Positions 1 through 5,869 of a DNA stretch of 8,634 nucleotides are shown here, piece by piece; within the stretch, counting starts at the first letter, position 1, and the number at the start of each line of letters is the position of its first letter. The notes under the pieces are model-generated. The model did no database searches and had not been told where the DNA came from. It saw only the letters and a list, made by a program, of their open reading frames with translations. The stretch is from an uncultured Bacillus sp. (GTDB lineage Bacteria; Bacillota; Bacilli; Bacillales; Cytobacillaceae), in assembly GCA_937902115.1 (NCBI GenBank), contig CALGSR010000313.1, positions 1-8,634 of the forward strand. The letters run 5' to 3'. The position numbers and the translations under genes are program-made.

Positions 1-145
1 TCTTTTTAAAAAATTAGTATTTTGAAGTAGAAGGGCAAACACAAGGAATTTGATGTCACATCTTATTCAGAACTGCTTATGCCTGATGAACCTAAAGATA
101 AAGTATAATATTGGTATATTAATATATAAGGAGATGGATGGGATT

Positions 146-568
146 ATGGGCATTTTCGATTTCTTAGGAAAGGCTGCCACATCTGCGCAAAAGAAAGCCG
201 AGCAGAAACAACATGAGATGAACCACTATTCTAAAAACGCAATAGGTTCCGCCATACCGCCAGGAAGAATGAAAGAAACGGACAAAATAAAAGGAAAGGA
301 CAGCCGCATCCCACAAGAACCAGGCATCTACCGCCATCGAAACAAGGAAACAGATAAAATAGATTACGTTGGCCAAACGAATAACTTGCGTAAACGTCAA
401 CAAGAACATGCAAGAAACGGAAAGCTTAATCCAGAGACGCAATATGTCCAATATTCGTCTTCCAAGAAAGATGCCTCTAAGGATGACCTCTTGCAAACGG
501 AAAAGGATCACATTGCCAGACATAATCCAAAAGGGAATACAACTAAAGGAGGGAATGGGAGACGATAA
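146..568 (+). CDS. Small GIY-YIG endonuclease-domain protein
   Basis: A 140-residue protein with a GIY-YIG nuclease domain filling its C-terminal two thirds. The signature residues are visible in order: PGIY at 59-62, DYVG at 73-76, the basic NLRKR stretch at 80-84 with the candidate catalytic Arg, His88, Glu119 as the likely metal ligand, and a closing HNPKGN segment (126-131) followed by TKGGNGRR. The family cuts DNA using one metal ion. The first 50 residues start MGIFDFLGKA, are charged and helical in character, and have no signal peptide. I chose the ATG at 146 because AAGGAG lies at 128-133 and the protein starts cleanly there. The frame is also open from TTG 50 and ATG 53, and ATG 134 touches the ribosome site. 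A TATAAT at 104-109 could be a -10 element, but I see no good -35. Compact domains ending in a similar Lys-Gly-Gly-Asn-Gly tail also occur at the ends of bacterial polymorphic toxins, so an orphan toxin module is possible, though no immunity gene is recognisable. The domain is confident; the biological role is unknown. Confidence 0.8.
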   Translation: MGIFDFLGKAATSAQKKAEQKQHEMNHYSKNAIGSAIPPGRMKETDKIKGKDSRIPQEPGIYRHRNKETDKIDYVGQTNNLRKRQQEHARNGKLNPETQYVQYSSSKKDASKDDLLQTEKDHIARHNPKGNTTKGGNGRR

Positions 569-658
569 AGACATAAAGTTTATAAATGGGCGCAACTGCA
601 GTAAGATAGAGCATATGCGCTTGATTATATACGACAATGACAATTTTAGGAGATTTAA

Positions 659-1126
659 ATGATTATTAGACAAGCAACCATTGAAGAGATGTTAGCAATT
701 TGGTATAAATTTCATACTTCTGATTTTTTTGCGGAGAATATGCAAAAGGAGAATATGGAATTTTGGGGGATCGAATATCATAAGAGACTGATTGGCGAAT
801 TATATCTTTTCAAGGAACTTAATGATCGGGATTTTGCTGATGGGAGCACCACTGCCTATCTTTATGGATTCCAAATCGAACCACTTCTGCGTGGAAAAGG
901 CCTTGGCACGAAGCTAATGAACCGTGTTTTGCAAAGAGTAAGGGAACTGAATTTCAACTATGTAACACTCGGAGTTGAAGCTGACCATGAGGCGAATATC
1001 CGATTATATAAGAGGATGGGATTTACAGAAGAAATCAAAATGGTAACAGAAAACCCTTGTGATGTTGATGAGAATTTCAGGCCTACCCATGGTCCGGCAT
1101 ATCTATTATTGCGTAAGGAGCTATAA
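659..1126 (+). CDS. GNAT-family N-acetyltransferase
   Basis: A 155-residue single-domain GNAT protein, which would move an acetyl group from acetyl-CoA to an amine in the cytoplasm. Motif A, the pyrophosphate-binding loop, is clear as LLRGKGLGTKLM (about 76-87, the R-G-x-G-x-G pattern). It follows the beta-4 strand AYLYGFQIEP. Motif B is present as NIRLYKRMGF (113-122), with the Tyr that usually acts as general acid at 117. The length is typical for the family. The start at 659 is supported by TAGGAG at 647-652, six bases upstream. The gene lies 90 bases after the GIY-YIG gene on the same strand with no obvious terminator between, so co-transcription is possible. The substrate cannot be read from the sequence; members acetylate antibiotics, ribosomal proteins, polyamines or small metabolites. 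Nothing here points to a known aminoglycoside or streptothricin acetyltransferase. Confidence 0.88.
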   Translation: MIIRQATIEEMLAIWYKFHTSDFFAENMQKENMEFWGIEYHKRLIGELYLFKELNDRDFADGSTTAYLYGFQIEPLLRGKGLGTKLMNRVLQRVRELNFNYVTLGVEADHEANIRLYKRMGFTEEIKMVTENPCDVDENFRPTHGPAYLLLRKEL

Positions 1127-1200
1127 AGTAGGGGAATATCTGATGAGCTATGAAGGATTTAAGATTCATATTGAGATTATTGATTAATCCATTTGCAAAA

Positions 1201-1248
1201 AATACAGGAACATTTCAACAACAACAAATTTGGAAGGTTCCTGGTATT
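1201..1248 (+). terminator. Possible terminator hairpin after the GNAT gene
   Basis: AATACAGGAAC (1201-1211) is complementary to GTTCCTGGTATT (1237-1248) apart from one bulged G. This gives an 11-bp stem around a 25-base loop, then TTGTCTCC. The long loop and weak T run make it a poor intrinsic terminator. It is the only candidate downstream of the acetyltransferase. Confidence 0.3.
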
Positions 1249-1538
1249 TGTCTCCATATTGATATCATAATGACAATTGGTAGGCAGTAACTAGATTTCT
1301 TGAATATCTATATTGACACATTCTACAGAGTATGAAATTATTATATTAATTTCCTCGTTTTACCCCAAGCGCTACTTCACATTTTAAACACATCCTATAA
1401 ATATTAAATCCATGAAGAAAGAAAGTGACTGATGTTTTTATGCAAACGCCTTCAAATTAACTTTTGAACCTCCTCCGTTTTTGATTTTAACTTTTCCTTT
1501 TTCCACAATATAACAACTTTCTAAGAAAAACAAACTTG

Positions 1539-1559
1539 AAAGGGGGTGGTATTATGTAA
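1539..1559 (+). promoter_or_regulatory. Strong Shine-Dalgarno with ATG-TAA start-stop
   Basis: AAAGGGGGTGG (1539-1549) closely matches the Bacillus ribosome site AAAGGAGGTGA. An ATG sits seven bases after the G run, at 1554-1556, and the next codon is TAA (1557-1559). Either this is a minimal start-stop element that parks ribosomes upstream of the next gene, or it is the start of a small gene broken by an indel. Shifting frame after the ATG opens a reading frame (1556-1672) with a hydrophobic stretch, FSSISIAGLGLLFLINNW, that overlaps the start of the gene at 1644. A GTG at 1546 also opens a 22-codon frame, but it overlaps the ribosome site and is unlikely. Confidence 0.4.
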
Positions 1560-1643
1560 ACTATTTATTTTCGTCTATCAGTATTGCTGGGTTAGGTCTA
1601 TTATTTTTAATTAACAATTGGATATCAAAAGGAGGAATACGGA

Positions 1644-1949
1644 ATGGGTCACGATATATTAGGGTACAATAAATCAGGAGAAGAAATTGCTTATGCACGT
1701 TTTAGTATGGGAAATTATAATGCTATCATATTGTATAGTTTGCTTGACGCTGAAAAATACTATGCAGGAGTTAGCGGTTCAGGTCACATTACTACATTCT
1801 CCATACAACAGATCGAAAAAGCCTATCAATTATCTCGAAGTGGTGAATTTCCAGTGGATCAATGGGATCGAAAGCAAATATTGGATTTTATTCAAAACTG
1901 TTTAGCGACTGCACAGAAAGAAGGGGATGTAAGAGTAGCCTTTTGTTAA
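1644..1949 (+). CDS. Small protein of unknown function
   Basis: A 101-residue cytoplasmic protein with no signal peptide or membrane segment. The start is well supported: AAAAGGAGG at 1627-1635 is followed by ATG after eight bases. The sequence has the texture of a real folded protein: MGHDILGYNKSGEEIAY at the N-terminus, a central Gly/Ser turn (AGVSGSGHITTF, 41-52) and a C-terminal helical region (QILDFIQNCLATAQKEG, 78-94). It resembles small uncharacterised Bacillus proteins with an MxHDIxGYN-type start, but I cannot name a family or domain. It is monocistronic as far as I can see, because decayed sequence follows. I infer no function. Confidence 0.75.
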   Translation: MGHDILGYNKSGEEIAYARFSMGNYNAIILYSLLDAEKYYAGVSGSGHITTFSIQQIEKAYQLSRSGEFPVDQWDRKQILDFIQNCLATAQKEGDVRVAFC

Positions 1950-2003
1950 TTCTTTATAGAGATATTTGTTGAATTGCCCCACCTGTTGCTATCTTGCACT
2001 TAC

Positions 2004-2160
2004 TTTCACAGATCGTAATCATTTATACTCTATCTTCAGCCAGCTTTATATGCCACTTTTCATTCCTTAAACAAAAGACATCTAATATCATCTCGAGCAT
2101 ACCACTACTTATACTCCATTCAATCTCACTTATATTCTCACTTTCCGAATACAAAAAAGG
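2004..2160. repeat. Possible dispersed repeat block
   Basis: An AT-rich block with related short motifs spaced along it: ATTTATACTC, CTTTATATGCCAC, CTACTTATACTCC and CACTTATATTCTCAC. They look like degenerate copies of (C)ACTTATA(C/T)TC. Neither strand shows a gene with a ribosome site. The + frame is open from TTG 1994 to TAG 2177, but the predicted peptide is low-complexity and has no family look. I infer an intergenic repeat, possibly abutting or interrupting the flavoprotein remnant that follows. Repeat status cannot be proven from one window. Confidence 0.3.
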
Positions 2161-2161
2161 C

Positions 2162-2296
2162 CACATAGAAGGCTTATAGACAGCGGGTGAAGTTGCCGGT
2201 GTTATTCACGCTGGTAACTGGTTAGGTGGAAATTCATTAGCCGATATCTTTACATTTAGCTGAATTGCTGGTAAAAATTCTGCGACAAAGCAATAA
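2162..2296 (+). pseudogene. Remnant of a flavocytochrome c / fumarate reductase-type flavoprotein C-terminus
   Basis: One + frame reads GL*TAGEVAGVIH, then GNWLGGNSLADIF, then *IAGKNSATKQ and a final stop. This is the conserved C-terminal FAD-binding end of the fumarate reductase / succinate dehydrogenase / flavocytochrome c flavoprotein family, normally of the form GLYAAGEVxGGxHGxNRLGGN, then a DxxVFGRIAG-like segment. Two internal stops sit where the family has Tyr (TAG at 2177-2179) and Arg (TGA at 2261-2263), each one base from the expected codon. The Gly-His-Gly and Asn-Arg positions have also drifted. Only about 40 codons remain of a protein usually over 450 residues. The upstream part is gone and replaced by the repeat-like block. 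There is no start codon, so it is non-functional. The family assignment rests on motif recall and the fit of the substitutions; which subfamily is unknown. Confidence 0.7.
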
Positions 2297-2317
2297 AGTG
2301 AAGCCATAAGTTGACGG

Positions 2318-2370
2318 TTGTCCCGATGTCACGCAAAGATAAATAGGGACACAGGGACAATAGTAGTCCC
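2318..2370. repeat. Palindromic GGGACA/TGTCCC element
   Basis: TTGTCCCGATGTCAC (2318-2332) faces GGGACACAGGGACAA (2346-2360), giving a 15-position stem with 12 pairs and a 13-base loop. A second, competing stem can form between GGGAC at 2354-2358 and GTCCC at 2366-2370. Elements built from GGGACA and TGTCCC units are common intergenic repeats in Bacillus genomes from general memory. It lies directly behind the flavoprotein fossil and may be part of the same decayed tract. Confidence 0.5.
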
Positions 2371-2390
2371 CACATCCCAGCTTAATAAAA

Positions 2391-2427
2391 GGGGTACCCA
2401 AGTAAAATTTTACACAGAGGGTACCCC
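2391..2427 (-). terminator. Rho-independent terminator of the ABC-F gene
   Basis: GGGGTACCC (2391-2399) and GGGTACCCC (2419-2427) form a perfect 9-bp stem. Read on the minus strand, the hairpin begins 12 bases after the ABC-F stop codon and is followed by TTTTATT, a usable T run. The loop contains a perfect 12-base palindrome, GTAAAATTTTAC (2402-2413), which can fold into an inner stem. This is the expected position and form for the end of the yfmM-like transcript. Confidence 0.85.
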
Positions 2428-2438
2428 ATAATCTTTAT

Positions 2439-3992
2439 TTAAAACACTTTTGTAGTCCAATCCTCACAATTCCAAATATCAGTCGCAATTTCACGATAGA
2501 AATCAGGTTCGTGGGATACCATCAAAATACTGCCGCGATAGGCCTTTAAAGCACGCTTTAATTCTTCCTTGGCATCTACATCCAAGTGATTGGTAGGCTC
2601 GTCTAAAATTAAGACATTCGTCTCTGTGTTTAAAATTTTACACAAACGAACTTTGGCCTTTTCTCCGCCGGAAAGAACTTCGATTTTACTTTCAATATGT
2701 TTCGTCGTTAATCCACATTTTGCAAGAGCAGCACGGACTTCAGCCTGATTCATACTTGGGAACTCACTCCAAATCTCTTCAATACAAGTGTTGTAGTTGG
2801 ACTGTTTAACTTCCTGTTCGAAGTAACCGATGTATTGATACTCACCACGTTCCACTTTACCTTCCAGCGGATGAATCAAACCAAGAATACTTTTTAAAAG
2901 AGTAGACTTACCAATCCCGTTTGCACCCACGAATGCAATTTTCTGTCCCCGTTCCATTTTCAAATTCAAAGGGCGAGAAAGAGGTTCATTGTAACCAATC
3001 ACAAGATCTTCAGCCGTGAAAATCCAACGGCTTGCGGCACGAGCTTCTTTGAAATGAAACTCTGGTTTCGGCCGCTCTTTCCCCAATTCAATAATTTCCA
3101 TTTTGTCGAGCTTCTTCTGACGAGACATCGCCATATTACGAGTTGCAACACTTGCCTTGTTACGAGCTACGAAATCCTTCAAATCAGCAATTTCTTGTTG
3201 TTGCCGCTTGAAGGCAGACTCGAGCTGTTGCTTCTTCATTTCATGAACTTTTAAGAAGTTATCATAATCACCAGCATAGCGATTCAACTCTTGGTTTTCC
3301 ATGTGATAGATTAAGTTAACTACATTGTTCAAAAATGGTATATCATGTGAAATTAAGATGAATGCATTCTCATATTCCTGCAAATAGCGCTTCAACCATT
3401 CAATATGCTGTTCATCCAAATAGTTCGTAGGCTCATCCAGTAATAGGATTTCAGGCTTTTCGAGTAAAAGCTTAGCTAGCAAAACTTTCGTCCGTTGCCC
3501 ACCGCTAAGATCAGCTACATCGCGATCGAGGCCAATATCGGTTAACCCTAGACCACGAGCAATTTCCTCAACCTTTGCATTAATTTGATAGAAATCATTG
3601 TTATCTAAAGTTTCTTGCAGCTCGCCAACTTCTGCAAGCAGTGCATCGATATCAGCACCTTCATCACCCATTTTTCCATAAAGATCATTGATCTCTGCTT
3701 CAGCATCAAAAAGATATTGAAAAGCAGTACTCAAAGCTTCACGCATCGAAGTGCCTTTTTGAAGTACAGCATGCTGATCTAAATAACCCACACGAACCTT
3801 TCGGGACCACTCAATTTTCCCTTCGTCAGGTTGCAACTTCCCAGTAACAATATTCATGAAAGTAGACTTACCCTCACCATTTGCCCCAACTAATCCAACA
3901 TGCTCTCCTTTTAAAAGTCGAAAGGATACATTATTAAAAATCGCACGATCACCGAAACCGTGACTTAAATTTTGTACGTTTAATACGCTCAT
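2439..3992 (-). CDS. yfmM: ABC-F family ATPase, YfmM-like
   Basis: A 517-residue soluble protein with two ABC nucleotide-binding domains and no membrane segments, the hallmark of ABC-F translation factors that bind the ribosome near the E site. NBD1 has Walker A GANGEGKST (36-44), signature LSGGQ (162-166), Walker B with catalytic Glu187 in LLLDEPTN, and switch His216. The inter-domain linker (about 240-310) is charged and helical, with KKQQLE and KRQQQEIADLKDF, and should be the P-site tRNA interaction motif. NBD2 repeats the set: GANGIGKST (356-364), LSGGE (440-444), Glu465 and His494. The full length and the start MSVLNVQNLSHGFGDRAIF match my recollection of B. subtilis YfmM (about 518 residues). 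The start is preceded by AAGGGG on the minus strand, nine bases away. It is transcribed alone, diverging from the serine hydrolase gene, with its own terminator. Whether it protects from an antibiotic or resolves stalled ribosomes cannot be told; antibiotic-resistance ABC-F proteins usually have longer linkers than this one appears to have. Confidence 0.95.
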   Translation of the reverse strand: MSVLNVQNLSHGFGDRAIFNNVSFRLLKGEHVGLVGANGEGKSTFMNIVTGKLQPDEGKIEWSRKVRVGYLDQHAVLQKGTSMREALSTAFQYLFDAEAEINDLYGKMGDEGADIDALLAEVGELQETLDNNDFYQINAKVEEIARGLGLTDIGLDRDVADLSGGQRTKVLLAKLLLEKPEILLLDEPTNYLDEQHIEWLKRYLQEYENAFILISHDIPFLNNVVNLIYHMENQELNRYAGDYDNFLKVHEMKKQQLESAFKRQQQEIADLKDFVARNKASVATRNMAMSRQKKLDKMEIIELGKERPKPEFHFKEARAASRWIFTAEDLVIGYNEPLSRPLNLKMERGQKIAFVGANGIGKSTLLKSILGLIHPLEGKVERGEYQYIGYFEQEVKQSNYNTCIEEIWSEFPSMNQAEVRAALAKCGLTTKHIESKIEVLSGGEKAKVRLCKILNTETNVLILDEPTNHLDVDAKEELKRALKAYRGSILMVSHEPDFYREIATDIWNCEDWTTKVF

Positions 3993-4348
3993 TATTTAAC
4001 CCCTTATCTAATATCACAAATATCACATGTGGATATCATACTAGATTTAGAATGGATTTTCTATCTTGAAATTAATTTTTCTACATAATGTAATTCGATC
4101 ATTAAAAAAGTAAGTGTAAATTGAGAAACACCAAGCGTGTTGCTGCATCCATTCTACAATATAGAAAATGCCGCTTTTGATAAAACAGGTTATCGAAATA
4201 GAAAAACTGACCTCTTCATGGAGCAAGCCATCATAGTTTGACGTGCTGCTTCTATAACCTTCAATTTTTACTAAGAAAATACATTTTATTCCGTTTATTC
4301 TGATAAAATTAGATTAGGGAAAAGTATTAATAATGGGAGGTTTATATA
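3993..4348. other. Divergent intergenic region between yfmM and the serine hydrolase
   Basis: Holds the 5' leaders of both flanking genes. For yfmM (minus strand), a TATGAT-like -10 lies at + positions 4035-4040, with no good -35. The leader between contains ATATCAC twice (4011-4017, 4020-4026) and an inverted GTGGATAT, around the palindrome CACATGTG. For the hydrolase, TAAAAT at 4304-4309 is a possible -10 and GGGAGG at 4335-4340 is its ribosome site. Positions 4128-4241 form an open + frame reading HPFYNIENAAFDKTGYRN and MEQAII before TGA, with no start codon, which may be a coding fossil. Confidence 0.4.
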
Positions 4349-5587
4349 ATGAAAAAGAAAATTTTCCTCGCACTTATTTTTATTAACAGTTTTCTATTTT
4401 CATATATGGCACCGGTAGCTGTAAAGGCAGAAGAGTTTAACATCTTAGATGAACAAGTCACATTATTGGCAGATAAGTACCCGCACTTATCCGTTTATTA
4501 TCACAATTTAGTCACCGATCAATCCTATAGCTATCAATCTGATCAGGTTGTTTCAGCTGCCAGTACGATTAAACTTCCATACGTAATGTATGTCTATGAA
4601 CTTGCTGCCAAGAACGAAATTGACCTGAATGAGGAATTAACGTATAAAAGCCGCCATTATTATGAGGGAAGCGGTATTATACAGCATGATAAAATAGGAA
4701 CGACCTATACGATAAAAGATTTAGTAGAAAAAAGCGTCGTCTATTCAGATAATATTGCTTTCAACATGCTGCGAGAAAGAGTGGGGCATACAAATTTTAT
4801 TGCCTATGCAAAATCGATCGGGGGAACAGTCGTCTATCCTAATGGAAGGAACCTGACTACTGCGAAAGATTTGGCCATATATCTTCGGCATTTATGGGAT
4901 TTCTCCAAGAAATACCCTGATTTGGGGAATGAACTCCTTAATCTATTGAAAAATACAATTTATACGGACACCGTTGCGAAAAGTGTGAACCCCCAAAAGG
5001 TTGCTCATAAAGTGGGGTATCTTCCTTTGAAACGTGTATATAATGATGCAGCTATTGTAAGTGATGAATACCCTTATATTTTAGTTGTAATGACACAGGG
5101 AATTCCCGTTGGAACAGATGTGAAATTAATATCTAACTTAGCAGATATCGTGGAGCAGGAACATCGCACGACGAAGGCTCCCCATTTTGTTTCTCTTTTA
5201 TGGAATGCTGAGAAAAGTAACTTTCAGTTTTTAAGAGAAATAGCATTTGACTATGATGCTGATGAAGAGGCTGATCCTTATCAAACCTTTCATTTACTAA
5301 ATGAACAATTTTCAAATGCTCAAAGTGCTTATGAGTATTTGGATGAAAAAGACCAAGAAAAATATTCAGAACGATTGCAAAATGTTGAACGGTCGATTAA
5401 GAATATGACCCCTTATATGGATCTCATCCAAGCGACTGAGACACAAAATATAAATAGTTACTTTTCAAACGATTATCCAAAAGAGGATCTCATCTTATAT
5501 AGCCTCCTTTTTGATCCGAAAATAAACGAAATGAAGCAAGAACAATACAAAAGACAATTGGCAATAGCAGCTGTTGCAGCAATTTGA
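4349..5587 (+). CDS. Secreted beta-lactamase-fold serine hydrolase
   Basis: A 412-residue exported protein related to class A beta-lactamases (penicillin-binding-like serine hydrolases, beta-lactamase2 type). Residues 1-27 form a signal peptide (MKKK, then a hydrophobic core), with likely cleavage after VKA. No lipobox Cys is present. The catalytic motifs appear in order: Ser72-x-x-Lys75 (STIK), Ser133-Asp-Asn (SDN) and Lys221-Val-Gly in place of K-T/S-G. The segment that should supply the class A omega-loop Glu166 (GGTVVYPNGRNLTTAKDL) has no Glu, so efficient beta-lactam hydrolysis is doubtful; a role in cell-wall peptide processing is more likely. Beyond about 275 there is a roughly 135-residue C-terminal extension, polar and helical (SAYEYLDEKDQEKYSERLQN), ending in a short hydrophobic tail (AIAAVAAI), which is absent from classical enzymes of 260-290 residues. 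The start has GGGAGG eight bases upstream. The gene stands alone, diverging from yfmM and ending before a clear terminator. Confidence 0.88.
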   Translation: MKKKIFLALIFINSFLFSYMAPVAVKAEEFNILDEQVTLLADKYPHLSVYYHNLVTDQSYSYQSDQVVSAASTIKLPYVMYVYELAAKNEIDLNEELTYKSRHYYEGSGIIQHDKIGTTYTIKDLVEKSVVYSDNIAFNMLRERVGHTNFIAYAKSIGGTVVYPNGRNLTTAKDLAIYLRHLWDFSKKYPDLGNELLNLLKNTIYTDTVAKSVNPQKVAHKVGYLPLKRVYNDAAIVSDEYPYILVVMTQGIPVGTDVKLISNLADIVEQEHRTTKAPHFVSLLWNAEKSNFQFLREIAFDYDADEEADPYQTFHLLNEQFSNAQSAYEYLDEKDQEKYSERLQNVERSIKNMTPYMDLIQATETQNINSYFSNDYPKEDLILYSLLFDPKINEMKQEQYKRQLAIAAVAAI

Positions 5588-5597
5588 AAATTTTTTC

Positions 5598-5608
5598 GTG
5601 CCTGGCAC
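5598..5608. repeat. Short GTGCCTGGCAC palindrome
   Basis: An 11-base palindrome 10 bases after the hydrolase stop, followed by TTTTTGT. The motif GTGCC-x-GGCAC recurs between genes in Bacillus species from general memory. The loop would be only one to three bases, so by itself it is a weak terminator, but it may assist the stronger one downstream. Confidence 0.45.
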
Positions 5609-5675
5609 TTTTTGTACCCTTTCATGAATCTACAGCATTAATGATCTGATTTAGTCATTCGATTAAAATGATTGG

Positions 5676-5710
5676 AAAAAAGCCAGGGAACTTTCTCCGG
5701 CTTTTTGTTT
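5676..5710 (+). terminator. Rho-independent terminator of the serine hydrolase gene
   Basis: AAAAAAGCC (5676-5684) pairs with GGCTTTTT (5699-5706). Extra GG/CC pairs lie inside the stem, then come a short loop and a T-rich tail (TTTTTGTTTT). Because the stem ends are A and T runs it could also stop transcription from the other side, but no minus-strand gene ends here. Confidence 0.8.
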
Positions 5711-5869
5711 TGGCTTGAAAGAGGAGATTTATCAAATACTGGCAGCCCATATTTCAACTTATTTGTAATGTCACAAATATACGTTAAAATTAGCATAGAA
5801 ATTCATAAGTATAGCTAGTTGATCTACTTTTGTAGTAGAATATTCTTTTTAATAGAAAAGAGGGAACGT
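5711..5869. other. Leader of rlmN
   Basis: 159 bases before rlmN. No well-spaced -35/-10 pair is obvious. A small hairpin, CTAC-TTTT-GTAG (5824-5835), lies about 35 bases before the start codon. AGAGGG at 5859-5864 is the ribosome site. Confidence 0.3.

Larger units (their letters stand above)
1127..1643. other. Long intergenic region, no clear gene
   Basis: About 517 bases without a convincing coding sequence on either strand. It holds a possible hairpin (1201-1248), a 14-codon ORF just behind the acetyltransferase (1143-1187, MSYEGFKIHIEIID, with AGGGGA seven bases upstream), a TTGACA at 1313-1318 without a well-spaced -10, and the start-stop element near 1539-1559. The composition is AT-rich. 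The region may include decayed coding sequence, but I cannot name a parent gene. Confidence 0.5.

Noticed and set aside
50..145. Longer N-terminus for the GIY-YIG protein from TTG 50 or ATG 53
   Set aside because: The extra residues look like non-coding AT-rich sequence containing a TATAAT, and the clean MGIFDFLG start at 146 has a Shine-Dalgarno nearby, although the 12-base spacing is a little long.
164..673. Minus-strand open frame opposite the GIY-YIG gene
   Set aside because: It lies over the GIY-YIG gene, has no family-like motifs, and its hydrophobic, Phe/Leu-rich content is what the antisense of Lys/Glu-rich coding gives.
1471..1477. Minus-strand GGAGGAGG-like ribosome site
   Set aside because: No start codon at a workable distance opens more than a few codons.
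1994..2179. A 61-residue protein on the + strand
   Set aside because: TTG start without a ribosome site, low-complexity Ser/Ile/Leu content, and it runs in frame into the flavoprotein fossil at a stop that replaces a conserved Tyr.
4014..4023. TCACAAATAT shared between the yfmM leader and the rlmN leader (5771-5780)
   Set aside because: A 10-mer match in AT-rich DNA, in opposite orientation relative to the two genes, is easily chance.
5819..5869. Upstream start for rlmN at TTG 5819
   Set aside because: No ribosome site; ATG 5870 has AGAGGG and gives the family-like N-terminus.
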